This document shows positions 55,708 through 64,000 of a stretch of DNA of 64,000 nt, piece after piece. The translations under genes were made by a program, and so were the position numbers. Below the pieces are notes generated by a model. That model was not told the DNA's origin. It saw nothing but the letters and a program-made list of their open reading frames with translations, and made no database searches. Position 1 is the stretch's first letter. The number at the start of each line of letters is the position of its first letter. This DNA is from Siphonodentalium dalli (lineage: Eukaryota; Mollusca; Scaphopoda; Gadilida; Siphonodentaliidae), in NCBI GenBank assembly GCA_032622095.1, contig CP136063.1:25546987-25610986 (forward strand), in the 5' to 3' direction.

Positions 55708-55807
55708 ATCTCCATATATGATAACATAAACCATTGGGTGAATGGTATGCTCTGTATCGAGAATGCGCTCACTTGTCGTGAATTGTGTACACATGTATTT
55801 ATATATA

Positions 55808-56395
55808 TTAAGTATGTAATTGTTTATGCCTCGTCAAATCACGATTCCACGCGAATGTCTTCCCACACGTGTCACATGCGTACGCACGATGTCCGGTGTG
55901 AATACGTTCGTGATGTTGGAGACTAGAAGATAGATTGAATGATTTCTGACAAATTCCACAATTATATGGTCTTACTGTTGAGTGTGTCTTCTCGTGTACG
56001 GCCAAATTACTCTGCTGTGCGAACAATTTCTCACACATATCGCATTTATACGGTCTTTCTCCCGTGTGTATTCTATGATGTCTCAATAAATCACTTGACT
56101 TTATGAATGATTTCGTGCACAAATCACACGAATATGGTCGGATTCCACTGTGAATTAGTTTATGCCGCTCTAGACCACTCTTATCACTTAACAGCTTCCC
56201 ACATATGTCACACATGTGTCGCGGAGGTTTAGTGGCAGGAGTTCCTTGTGTGTGGATCAGTTTGTGTTTTATTAAGGTGTATATCTGTCCGTACGACTTA
56301 TCACACATATCACATGCATATGGCTTCCCTCCTACGTGAACTTGTTTACGCCTTTCAACATCAGAGCTTCGTGTGAATACTTTTTGACATATATC
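55808..56395 (-). pseudogene. C2H2 zinc-finger gene, part after the internal stop
   Basis: This is the same reading frame as 56396-59077, continued past its TGA to TAA at 55808-55810. It holds one broken finger and then six good ones: ACDMCDKSY, MCDICGKLL, SCDLCTKSF, KCDMCEKLF, NCGICQKSF and ACDTCGKTF. The broken finger has lost two zinc ligands: its first Cys codon is the TGA, and its first His is Arg (DVERRKQVH instead of DVERHKQVH). The last two fingers differ from the module consensus (NLSSSLQHH, AWNRDLTRH), as expected for the true C-terminus of the gene. Translation would need readthrough or an allele without the stop. Confidence 0.8.
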
Positions 56396-59077
56396 TCATT
56401 GATAAGGACTATCATCAGCGTGAATCGACTTATGTTTCTGTAAAGAATTGGACGAAGAGTAAATTTTGCCACAGTCTTCACACACATATGAGCGATCTTT
56501 GTCATGAATTATTTTATGCAATTTAAGTTTTTGTGGTTCAGTAAAATTTTCCCCACATACATCACATTCAAATGATCGATTGTGTAACCGCTTGTGCTTT
56601 GTCAGGTCACCATTCCTCGCGAATGCCTTCCCACACGTATCGCATGCATATGGACGGTGTCCTGTGTGGATCCATTCGTGACGTTTGAGATTATCTGAAC
56701 CACTGAATGATTTCTGACAAATTTCACAATTATATGGTCTGACTGTTGAGTGTGTATTCTTGTGCAGCGCCAGATGGCTCTGTTGTGCGAACAATTTCTC
56801 ACACATATCGCATTTATACGGTCTTTCTCCCGTGTGTATTCTATTATGTCTTAATAAATCACTTGACTTTATGAATGATTTCGTGCACAAATCACACGAA
56901 TATGGTCGGATTCCACTGTGAATTAGTTTGTGCCGCTCTAGACCACTCTTATCACTTAACAGCTTCCCACATATGTCACACATGTGTCGCGGAGGTTTAG
57001 TGGCAGGAGTTCCTTGTGTGTGGATAAGTTTGTGTTTTATTAAGGTGTATATCTGTCCGTACGACTTATCACACATATCACATGCATATGGCTTCCCTCC
57101 TACGTGAACTTGTTTATGCCTTTCAACATCAGAGCTTCGTGTGAATACTTTTTGACAAATATCACATTGATAAGGACTATCATCAGCGTGAATCGACTTA
57201 TGTTTCTGTAAAGAATTGGACGAAGAGTAAATTTTTCCACAGTCTTCACACACATATGAGCGATCTTTGTCATGAATTATTTTATGCAATTTAAGTTTTT
57301 GTGGTTCAGTAAAATTTTCCCCACATACATCACATTCAAATGATCGATTGTGTAACCGCTTGTGCTTTGTCAGGTCACCATTCCTCGCGAATGCCTTCCC
57401 ACACGTATCGCATGCATATGGACGGTGTCCTGTGTGGATCCATTCGTGACGTTTGAGATTATCTGAACCACTGAATGATTTCTGACAAATTTCACAATTA
57501 TATGGTCTGACGGTTGAGTGTGTATTCTTGTGCAGCGCCAGATGGCTCTGTTGTGCGAACAATTTCTCACACATATCGCATTTATACGGTCTTTCTCCCG
57601 TGTGTATTCTATTATGTCTTAATAAATCACTTGACTTTATGAATGATTTCGTGCACAAATCACACGAATATGGTCGGATTCCACTGTGAATTAGTTTGTG
57701 CCGCTCTAGACCACTCTTATCACTTAACAGCTTCCCACATATATCACACATATGTCGCGGAGACTTAGTGGCAGGAGTTCCTTGTGTGTGGATCAGTTTG
57801 TGTTTTATTAAGGTGTATATCTGTCCGTACGACTTATCACACATATCACATGCATATGGCTTCCCTCCTACGTGAACTTGTTTATGCCTTTCAACATCAG
57901 AGCTTCGTGTGAATACTTTTTGACATATATCACATTGATAAGGACTATCATCAGCGTGAATCGACTTATGTTTCTGTAAAGAATTGGACGAAGAGTAAAT
58001 TTTTCCGCAGTCTTCACACACATATGAGCGATCTTTGTCATGAATTATTTTATGCGATTTAAGTTTTTGTGGTTCAGTAAAATTTTCCCCACATACATCA
58101 CATTCAAATGATCGATTGTGTAACCGCTTGTGCTTTGTCAGGTCACCATTCCTCGCGAATGCCTTCCCACACGTATCGCATGCGTATGGACGGTGTCCTG
58201 TGTGGATCCGTTCGTGACGTTTGAGATTATCTGAACCACTGAATGATTTCTGACAAATTTCACAATTATATGGTCTTACTGTTGAGTGTGTCTTCTTGTG
58301 CAGCGCCAGATGGCTCTGTTGTGCGAACAATTTCTCACACATATCGCATTTATACGGTCTTTCTCCCGTGTGTATTCTATTATGTCTTAATAAATCACTT
58401 GACTTTATGAATGATTTCGTGCACAAATCACACGAATATGGTCGGATTCCACTGTGAATTAGTTTGTGCCGCTCTAGACCACTCTTATCACTTAACAGCT
58501 TCCCACATATATCACACATATGTCGCGGAGACTTAGTGGCAGGAGTTCCTTGTGTGTGGATAAGTTTGTGTTTTATTAAGGTGTATATCTGTCCGTACGA
58601 CTTATCACACATATCACATGCATATGGCTTCCCTCCTACGTGAACTTGTTTATGCCTCTCAACATCAGAGCTTCGTGTGAATACTTTTTGACATATATCA
58701 CATTGATAAGGACTATCGTCAGCGTGAATCGACTTATGTTTCTGTAAAGAATTGGACGAAGAGTAAATTTTTCCGCAGTCTTCACACACATATGAGCGAT
58801 CTTTGTCATGAATTATTTTATGCGATTTAAGTTTTTGTGGTTCAGTAAAATTTTCCCCACATACATCACATTCAAATGATCGATTGTGTAACCGCTTGTG
58901 CTTTGTCAGGTCACCATTCCTCGCGAATGCCTTCCCACACGTATCGCATGCGTATGTACGGTGTCCTGTGTGGATCCCTTCGTGACGTTTGAGATTATCT
59001 GAACCACTGAATGATTTTTGGCAAATTCCACAATTATATGGTCTGACTGTTGAGCGAGTCTTCTTGTGTTCCACCAT
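56396..59077 (-). CDS. Poly-C2H2 zinc-finger protein built from 256-residue modules
   Basis: 893 codons from ATG 59077 to TGA 56396-56398. It is a nuclear, probably DNA-binding protein of about 31 intact C2H2 fingers joined by HTGERPY, HTGHRPY, HSGIRPY and HSTVRPY linkers. A nine-finger, 768-bp module repeats three times in full, plus two leading and two trailing fingers. Helix contact residues (-1, 3, 6) per finger in module order are E/K/S, S/S/K, R/D/R, Q/T/K, D/G/R, K/D/R, Q/H/L, G/N/R and R/D/K. A linker insertion, TQGTPATKSPRH, separates fingers four and five. No KRAB, SCAN or BTB domain is seen. The start is uncertain: in-frame TAA lies just upstream, and the residues between (KGEKCEKSFSQPS) are a finger that has lost its first Cys, so an upstream exon is missing or the 5' end has decayed. 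Confidence 0.85.
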   Translation of the reverse strand: MVEHKKTRSTVRPYNCGICQKSFSGSDNLKRHEGIHTGHRTYACDTCGKAFARNGDLTKHKRLHNRSFECDVCGENFTEPQKLKSHKIIHDKDRSYVCEDCGKIYSSSNSLQKHKSIHADDSPYQCDICQKVFTRSSDVERHKQVHVGGKPYACDMCDKSYGQIYTLIKHKLIHTQGTPATKSPRHMCDICGKLLSDKSGLERHKLIHSGIRPYSCDLCTKSFIKSSDLLRHNRIHTGERPYKCDMCEKLFAQQSHLALHKKTHSTVRPYNCEICQKSFSGSDNLKRHERIHTGHRPYACDTCGKAFARNGDLTKHKRLHNRSFECDVCGENFTEPQKLKSHKIIHDKDRSYVCEDCGKIYSSSNSLQKHKSIHADDSPYQCDICQKVFTRSSDVERHKQVHVGGKPYACDMCDKSYGQIYTLIKHKLIHTQGTPATKSPRHMCDICGKLLSDKSGLERHKLIHSGIRPYSCDLCTKSFIKSSDLLRHNRIHTGERPYKCDMCEKLFAQQSHLALHKNTHSTVRPYNCEICQKSFSGSDNLKRHEWIHTGHRPYACDTCGKAFARNGDLTKHKRLHNRSFECDVCGENFTEPQKLKLHKIIHDKDRSYVCEDCGKIYSSSNSLQKHKSIHADDSPYQCDICQKVFTRSSDVERHKQVHVGGKPYACDMCDKSYGQIYTLIKHKLIHTQGTPATKPPRHMCDICGKLLSDKSGLERHKLIHSGIRPYSCDLCTKSFIKSSDLLRHNRIHTGERPYKCDMCEKLFAQQSHLALHKNTHSTVRPYNCEICQKSFSGSDNLKRHEWIHTGHRPYACDTCGKAFARNGDLTKHKRLHNRSFECDVCGENFTEPQKLKLHKIIHDKDRSYVCEDCGKIYSSSNSLQKHKSIHADDSPYQ

Positions 59078-59440
59078 AATACTCGGTTGTGAGAAGGACT
59101 TTTCACACTTCTCACCTTTTTACTAAGCAGTATAGTTGTCAGTAAGATTGCTGGTACAGTGGTAGATATCATTCGCATATACATGTAACTTCCCTCCTGC
59201 GTAAACTTACTCGTTTACAAATGCCACGTTACATTGTCAGATTGTTGCTTCGTGTGAATACTTTAATGTATATATCACAGATGTAAGGAATGGTCAAGCG
59301 GCGTGGGCCTATACATATATGCTTACGTAAACGTATTTTTATGCAAATTTAATTCTTCGATGCAATGAAGGCTTCCCCACAAATGTCACAACTCACATAC
59401 ACATGTTCCTTCATTCGCGTCTGCAGAACTTTATGATGAA
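59078..59440 (-). pseudogene. Decayed zinc-finger module upstream of the gene
   Basis: CTTCCCTCCTGCGTAAACTT, TTCGTGTGAATACTTTAATG and ATATATCACAGATGTAAGGA match consecutive pieces of the module (for example CTTCCCTCCTACGTGAACTT near 58627). Frames are broken, so the finger array once extended further toward its 5' side. Confidence 0.75.
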
Positions 59441-60314
59441 ATCACTCATTGCATAATCATTTTTAGTACCGTACATCAACGTCACGATTGTCCGAAATGT
59501 CTGGAGAATCCCTCATGTGCTTCGCGACAGCGAAGTCTGACTCTGCATCATGATCGGTAAGGATATCAGCATGCGAGTATCGGTCTTAAGACTTGCTATA
59601 CATAGCGTTACTGGAAAAAGAGAATTATTAAAACTGGTCATCGCTATCGGTGACATTATACAAACGATGTACAGAAACGTGAAATCCGTTAACCTATTCA
59701 TTATTTGCAAAGTGCGGGAAATTTGTCAGATTATAATGATATGCCATATTTGTGTGTGGCCACCCGCCCATAGCAACGTTGGAAATGATCACGTAATTTT
59801 CGTTACAAAATGGTGGCGCTGTTATTTGCGAAATTTTAATGCTTGTATTTTAAATGTACAAGGGTATCATAGCACATAGCGTTAAGAACAAACGAGAAAG
59901 CACAAGCGAAGATAGCACAACGAGCCCATTACTGGAATGACTTTAGAGTCAACGCAGTCAGAAGAACAATAAAAACAACAACCTGTGGATCCTCTAGACT
60001 TTTGAAGTTTAACAGTGGAAATCAGTCAGTCGGAAAGAAATTCAATGACGAATCTGTGACTGAAAAAAAATATGAAAATGAAGGTAACTGGAGTGGAATG
60101 TGGACTGGTCTGTGCACGGAGATTTGACTTGTTCTGTTATTGTTAAATTTTAAGTCTGTTTTCACCTGGACTGGTTAGAGTTGCAAGCGGCAAATTGTTC
60201 AGTCTACTTCTCTAATTTAGTATTAATATTGTATTAGTCAATTTAGTGATTACAGATTAGTAAATTTAGATATCAACGACTTCAGGCTTTACCAGAATTA
60301 GCTCTTACTGTAGC
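59441..60314. other. Unannotated stretch
   Basis: A 109-codon plus-strand frame at 59550-59879 has no recognisable family and no splice support. Nothing else is seen. Confidence 0.35.
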
Positions 60315-60527
60315 TATAAATTAAGATCAGGGCAACACAAAATCACAATCCCTCATGTAGGTCCTTTTGGCTCGGACAGTTTCTGTTATACAGGAATAGT
60401 ACTCTGGAATGATTTTTCTAACCAAATTGATCCCAAAGGTAACAACACAGTATGGACCAAGGCTATTAAATCAGAGTATTTTAATAGATATAAAAAATCT
60501 GAAAGTTCTATCTATAAGTACTTTTAA
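60315..60527 (+). mobile_element. Non-LTR retrotransposon C-terminal fragment (tail)
   Basis: The frame reads YKLRSGQHKITIPHVGPFGS, then SFCYTGIVLWNDFSNQID, and ends in TAA. It aligns with NLRSGIFRLSVPHVRVFGYN, then FFYTGITLWNNYV, in the better fragment at 61990-62558, so both come from related elements. 71 codons including the stop are intact. Confidence 0.8.
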
Positions 60528-60983
60528 CAAAGTAGGTGATTGTGTAGTTTCGTGATGCACTTAGGATAGTTTGCTTTGTATATAACTTTTATTTAATGTC
60601 TAGGGTGAGGCTAGCCTTTGACTGTCGTAGTACGTGATCGAACGGTGTCATACGTACGGGTCGAAGGGAATAACACCACCTTACTGTCCATGGTACACTA
60701 CGATAAGTTGGTGCTAGCCTTATCATCACCACATAGCCACCGAACCTACACAGTAGTCAAAGACACCATCTCACCTATTTTAATTGATATATCTCCCCAG
60801 TGTTTTTTAACTCTAGTGGAAAATATGTGCCGTTCAGCTCACTGTCACCTGTCGTGACTTTAATTTCAACAGACCGTTTACATCTCAGTGGTTACCTATA
60901 ACAAAATATATTTTAAAACCAGTAGTTCGTGATTTTATTTTTATTTGGAGGTCATGATTAGTTGATTGGATTCTTTACTGGGT
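60528..60983. other. Unannotated stretch between retrotransposon tails
   Basis: No gene seen. It may be 3' untranslated sequence of either element. Confidence 0.35.
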
Positions 60984-61233
60984 CTATTGGGTTTTCTGGT
61001 ACGTCCAGCATGGATATAATTGGTTCATCATCCTGGTCCTGAACTCATCGACTGGAATGATGGTGACTATTTCCGTTGGTATACCATTCCATTCTCTTAT
61101 GGTCCGGGGAAAGAAAGAAAATTTGTGGTAATCGTTGTTGGATTGTGGAATTAGGTAGCCAGCCGCATTAGTGTGCCTGGATTCTCTTGTTCTTTTAGCA
61201 TATTCATCGATTTCGATTGCAGCATGTTATCTT
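60984..61233 (-). mobile_element. Non-LTR retrotransposon C-terminal fragment, FFPRTIREWN type
   Basis: The minus-strand frame reads AIEIDEYAKRTRESRHTNAA, then HKFSFFPRTIREWNGIP, and ends in a stop after WTYQKTQ. FFPRTI.EWN.LP is the classic end of CR1, RTE or Jockey-like reverse transcriptases. It is a different element from the plus-strand neighbours and points toward them. Confidence 0.85.
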
Positions 61234-61730
61234 AAACAGTGTGGTCTACCCACAGCGTTGCAATTCAGCAAGATCCAATACCATAGCAAGTTGTACTCAA
61301 TCGGTCATCTGCGCGATTCCCACTAAAGCGGGTGTGATAGTACAAAGATGCACATACATATTGCCGCCGACCTAGAAACATTCAAGGCGGCTCTGGGAGA
61401 ACAAAAATAGCGCTCCTCACACCGTCCTGTAAAAGCCAGCTTTGGTCACTAGGACGTAACAACTACAGATACAGATACATATAATTATACCGTAAGCGAC
61501 CGTTTCTGTCGGTAGATATAACAGCGTTTATAAGAGTGCCCCATTAAGAGGGACCAAGAAACAAAAATACGGTACATTACTCGAACAATGCTGACGTGCG
61601 GAAGTGGCTTGTCATTTGGTCTCCTTTAATTGATTTGCGTATAGCATAGGTGTGTCCATCGAGTTAACTTTCAGCATCTTCTTGTAGTCTCAATGTGTGA
61701 GTATAGCTACAATTGTGAATATTCAGTACG
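61234..61730. other. Unannotated stretch
   Basis: No gene or repeat recognised. Confidence 0.35.
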
Positions 61731-61960
61731 GTAGCCGAGAGGTAGCGTACTGGTCTCTCGTGCTAGCGGACCGGGGATCGCAACCTGGTCAGGGTATTCT
61801 GACAAAAATCAGATCTCGGTCAGATAGTAGATACCAAATTTGTAAGGCTGAAAAGTCTCATTCGAGATCACTGAATAAAGATCCGAATGCAAAAATGCCG
61901 ACTTCCCCCATTACAACATTTGTCCAAGTATGTTGTGGTGCAGTACGCGATCCGATAAAA
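61731..61960 (+). mobile_element. tRNA-derived SINE-like head
   Basis: GTAGCCGAGAGGTAGCGTAC contains an A box (TAGCCGAGAGG, 61732-61742). GATCGCAAC at 61776-61784 fits the B box GWTCRANNC with one mismatch, at a spacing normal for tRNA-like promoters. No full cloverleaf or CCA end is evident, so a SINE or tRNA pseudogene is more likely than a working tRNA. Confidence 0.5.
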
Positions 61961-61989
61961 TAAAGTAACTGCTCGTCTCAAAATTTGAG

Positions 61990-62558
61990 TCAAATTTGTA
62001 TATAGAAAGGCTGACTTTCTAACCCCTTTCACAAAGAAACTACTTGCTAACTCATTAATTCAATGCCACCTCGATTATGCATCCTCTATTTGGTATAGCT
62101 CTTTGAGTAAAACTACCAGTACCAAAAATAAACTACAAATATTTCAAAACAAATTAATCCGGTTTGTTCTGAGCTTGGATAGATTTTCACATATAGGTTA
62201 TGAAGAGTTTAAAACCATTAAATGGCTTCCGGTTGAATCCAGAGTTTCCCAAAGAAAGCTGACTATCATGAAAAATATAACAGATGGGAAAGCTCATACA
62301 TACCTAAGAGATGGATTCCAATTTTCGAACACAGCTCATTGTAAATATAATCTCCGGTCTGGAATCTTTAGATTATCTGTGCCTCATGTTAGGGTATTTG
62401 GTTACAATAGCTTTTTCTACACAGGAATCACATTGTGGAATAATTATGTAAAATATTTTGAACCTAACTGCAACTTGGCTACATGGAATCACCTAATAAA
62501 ACAGGAATTATTCGATAAAATTTTAGGTACTGAGGAATCTGACTTTGTATATTATTAA
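61990..62558 (+). mobile_element. Non-LTR retrotransposon RT, thumb to C-terminus
   Basis: The longest LINE piece here. The frame is open from about 61990: RKADFLTPFTKKLLANSLIQ, then CHLDYASSIWYSSL, then KLQIFQNKLIRFVLSLD, WLPVESRVSQRKL, NLRSGIFRLSVPHV and LWNNYV, to TAA at 62556. 'L..Y...IWY..L' followed by 'LQ..QNK..R' and 'WLPV..R' is the conserved end of many LINE reverse transcriptases. The catalytic YxDD core is absent, so it is 5'-truncated and non-autonomous. Confidence 0.88.
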
Positions 62559-63246
62559 TGGTGTGAATCATGGTATTAATAATACCGTACGACCTTATGA
62601 GAACTTGCGCTGTGGCCTGGTCAGTCATGTGGTCGGTTACCATTAAGGACCATGTGCAGTGGAAATAAGCAAGCTTTGGCTTGCTTTCCTGTGCTCTCCT
62701 TGATGGCAATCGATGGCATGACTTGTCAGACGAGCGTATTCATATGTATATTTCTCTTCTACTACTCTATTTTCCTCTCTATCTTTCTATGTACGATGAC
62801 AGTACTTGGCCAGCTGCATATATTGTCACTGCTGCCTGTATTTAGGGATTCCATCTTTCGGTCATGGACATGCCAGTCTAAAGCCGGCCATACATGGCAG
62901 CAGTGTGTATATGCAGGTGGCGAAGAGCTGTTGGTTCTATTACTAGTATCTCTTAAGCAACATGACAGTCCTGTTGCGGGAGGAGGGTGGGATAGCATGG
63001 GTTGATTTTTCATGTTGTATATAAACATGTATATACAGGTATGAGTATCTATTTCGTAGTCATTACTAAGCTAGGTTTATTCACTATCTTGTCCCTCTAC
63101 AGAACTGTCAAGCTGCATTCTTGTTATATTTATATATCTATACTTTTTATATTTATTCTATTTGAATGTCACACTCTGTGTTTACACTTTTGTATATATG
63201 CTTATGCTCATGTCTGCAAATTTTGCATCTTTTAGCCATTAACAAA
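62559..63246. other. Unannotated stretch
   Basis: Possibly the 3' untranslated part of the LINE at its start. T-rich and no gene seen. Confidence 0.35.
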
Positions 63247-63360
63247 TTATCTATCTATCTATCTATCTATCGGGTGTGGACATTAATGGCTGACCCGTGT
63301 ACACGCCTCGGTGTGTGCACGTTAAAGAACGCTTCTGGAGCCACCACAGGGTTATAAAGT
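63247..63360. repeat. (TATC)n plus SINE-tail-like segment
   Basis: A (TATC)n run at 63247-63271 is followed by AATGGCTGACCCGTGTACAC and GTGTGCACGTTAAAGAACGC. The GTGCACGTTAAAGA(A/T)CC type phrase is one I remember as a conserved SINE tail in many invertebrates. Confidence 0.5.
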
Positions 63361-63837
63361 TACTCGGCCGTGGTAGCACATGGACCGGCTCATAATTGTC
63401 AGTAAATGACAGCGAGCTGTACATAATGTGAAGAAGAAGACATGTACCGGTACATAAAATGACAATACACAAATGGGGCGGTAGGTTACTTATGGATCAG
63501 CGGATAGGTCCAGTGGTTACTGCACCGCGACTGAAGCGCAATTAACGATGTTTTAATTAAGACTTGTTGGCATGTGGTAGTTGTTTTCCGAAAATATAAG
63601 ATTTTGTCATAAAAAGTAGGAAAATAGCCATTTGTTTGTGCAGGTTATTTGTATTTGAAGGTTAAGAACATTCAGTTTTAATATGTGGCTCACCTGATTG
63701 GTTAAAGGAGCAGCTTCTCTTAGAGACGAATGTTTGTGAAAGTTTATGCGAAGTGAAGACAACAAATGAAAGCACGAATGGTCACAAACTCGTACCTATG
63801 GAATTGTGCATTGTGTGTGATGCATAGATGTCATTTA
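63361..63837. other. Unannotated stretch
   Basis: GGATAGGTCCAGTGGTTACT near 63502 resembles an A box, but no B box follows. Nothing else is seen. Confidence 0.35.
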
Positions 63838-64000
63838 TAGGGTGTTCCCATATCTACTCCGAATATCAACTGTCCCAGATTGATTGTTTGTATTGTTATA
63901 TTACATGAGCGATAATGAGTAATTAACGTTTATTTTGACAAAATAACAGAATAAAATTGCTGGTCTCTGTTAAGAGTAACTAATATTGTTCGTTAGCTGA
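63838..64000 (+). mobile_element. TTAA MITE, copy H, cut by the window end
   Basis: CCCAGATTGATTGTTTGTATTG, GCGATAATGAGTAATTAACG and TGCTGGTCTCTGTTAAGAGT match the centre of the MITE family. The left arm is absent and the right arm lies beyond 64000. Confidence 0.75.

Noticed and set aside
56602-59184. Other minus-strand frames of 66-92 codons inside the zinc-finger gene
   Set aside because: They are out-of-frame shadows of the finger modules.
63495-63545. Second tRNA-like A box (TAGGTCCAGTGG)
   Set aside because: No B box at the right spacing.

Overview
This is eukaryotic, repeat-dominated, intron-rich DNA. The coding pieces are thrombospondin type 1 exons, a FAM3/ILEI-type domain split over GT-AG introns, a decayed P2X7-C-terminal-like gene and a poly-C2H2 zinc-finger gene. 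Together with dispersed repeats carrying runs such as GTCCGTCCGTCC and GGATGATAACTTCAGTTT, they suggest a marine lophotrochozoan, most likely a mollusc. The phylum is an inference from remembered repeat style, not something proved here.

Layout. 0.4-0.84 kb is a GC-rich palindromic array. 2.4-10.0 kb is a roughly 3.7 kb tandem duplication with a period near 3.89 kb; each copy holds one TSP1 exon (5840-6010 and 9731-9901), one snapback palindrome and one TTAA-flanked MITE. 10.4-12.7 kb has a 42-bp array, another MITE and a 41-bp array. 14.2-18.4 kb is a P2X7-like pseudogene on the plus strand. 20.5-27.4 kb is a 59-bp minisatellite of about 110 units, interrupted by a second copy of its own left flank. 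Four ILEI exons on the plus strand lie at 27813-27884, 31157-31270, 33671-33794 and 46340-46470. Their phases agree, and the last exon ends in a stop codon followed by ATTAAA signals. The introns between them hold 16-bp and 82-bp arrays, nested foldback elements with 8-bp target duplications, and an inverted MITE pair enclosing a 25-bp satellite. 42.8-43.2, 49.5-49.9 and 60.3-62.6 kb carry 3' ends of non-LTR retrotransposons. 50-55.7 kb is a field of palindromes. 55.8-59.4 kb is a minus-strand C2H2 gene made of a 768-bp module repeated with near identity, with one internal TGA. The window ends inside another MITE copy.

How the genes relate. The TSP1 exons (phase 1-1) and ILEI exons (phases 0-0-1) share a strand and could belong to one secreted or extracellular protein gene that starts before the window and ends at 46.5 kb. 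A linking exon between 9.9 and 27.8 kb was not found, so this stays a hypothesis. The P2X7-like pseudogene and the minisatellites would then be intronic. The zinc-finger gene is separate and on the opposite strand.
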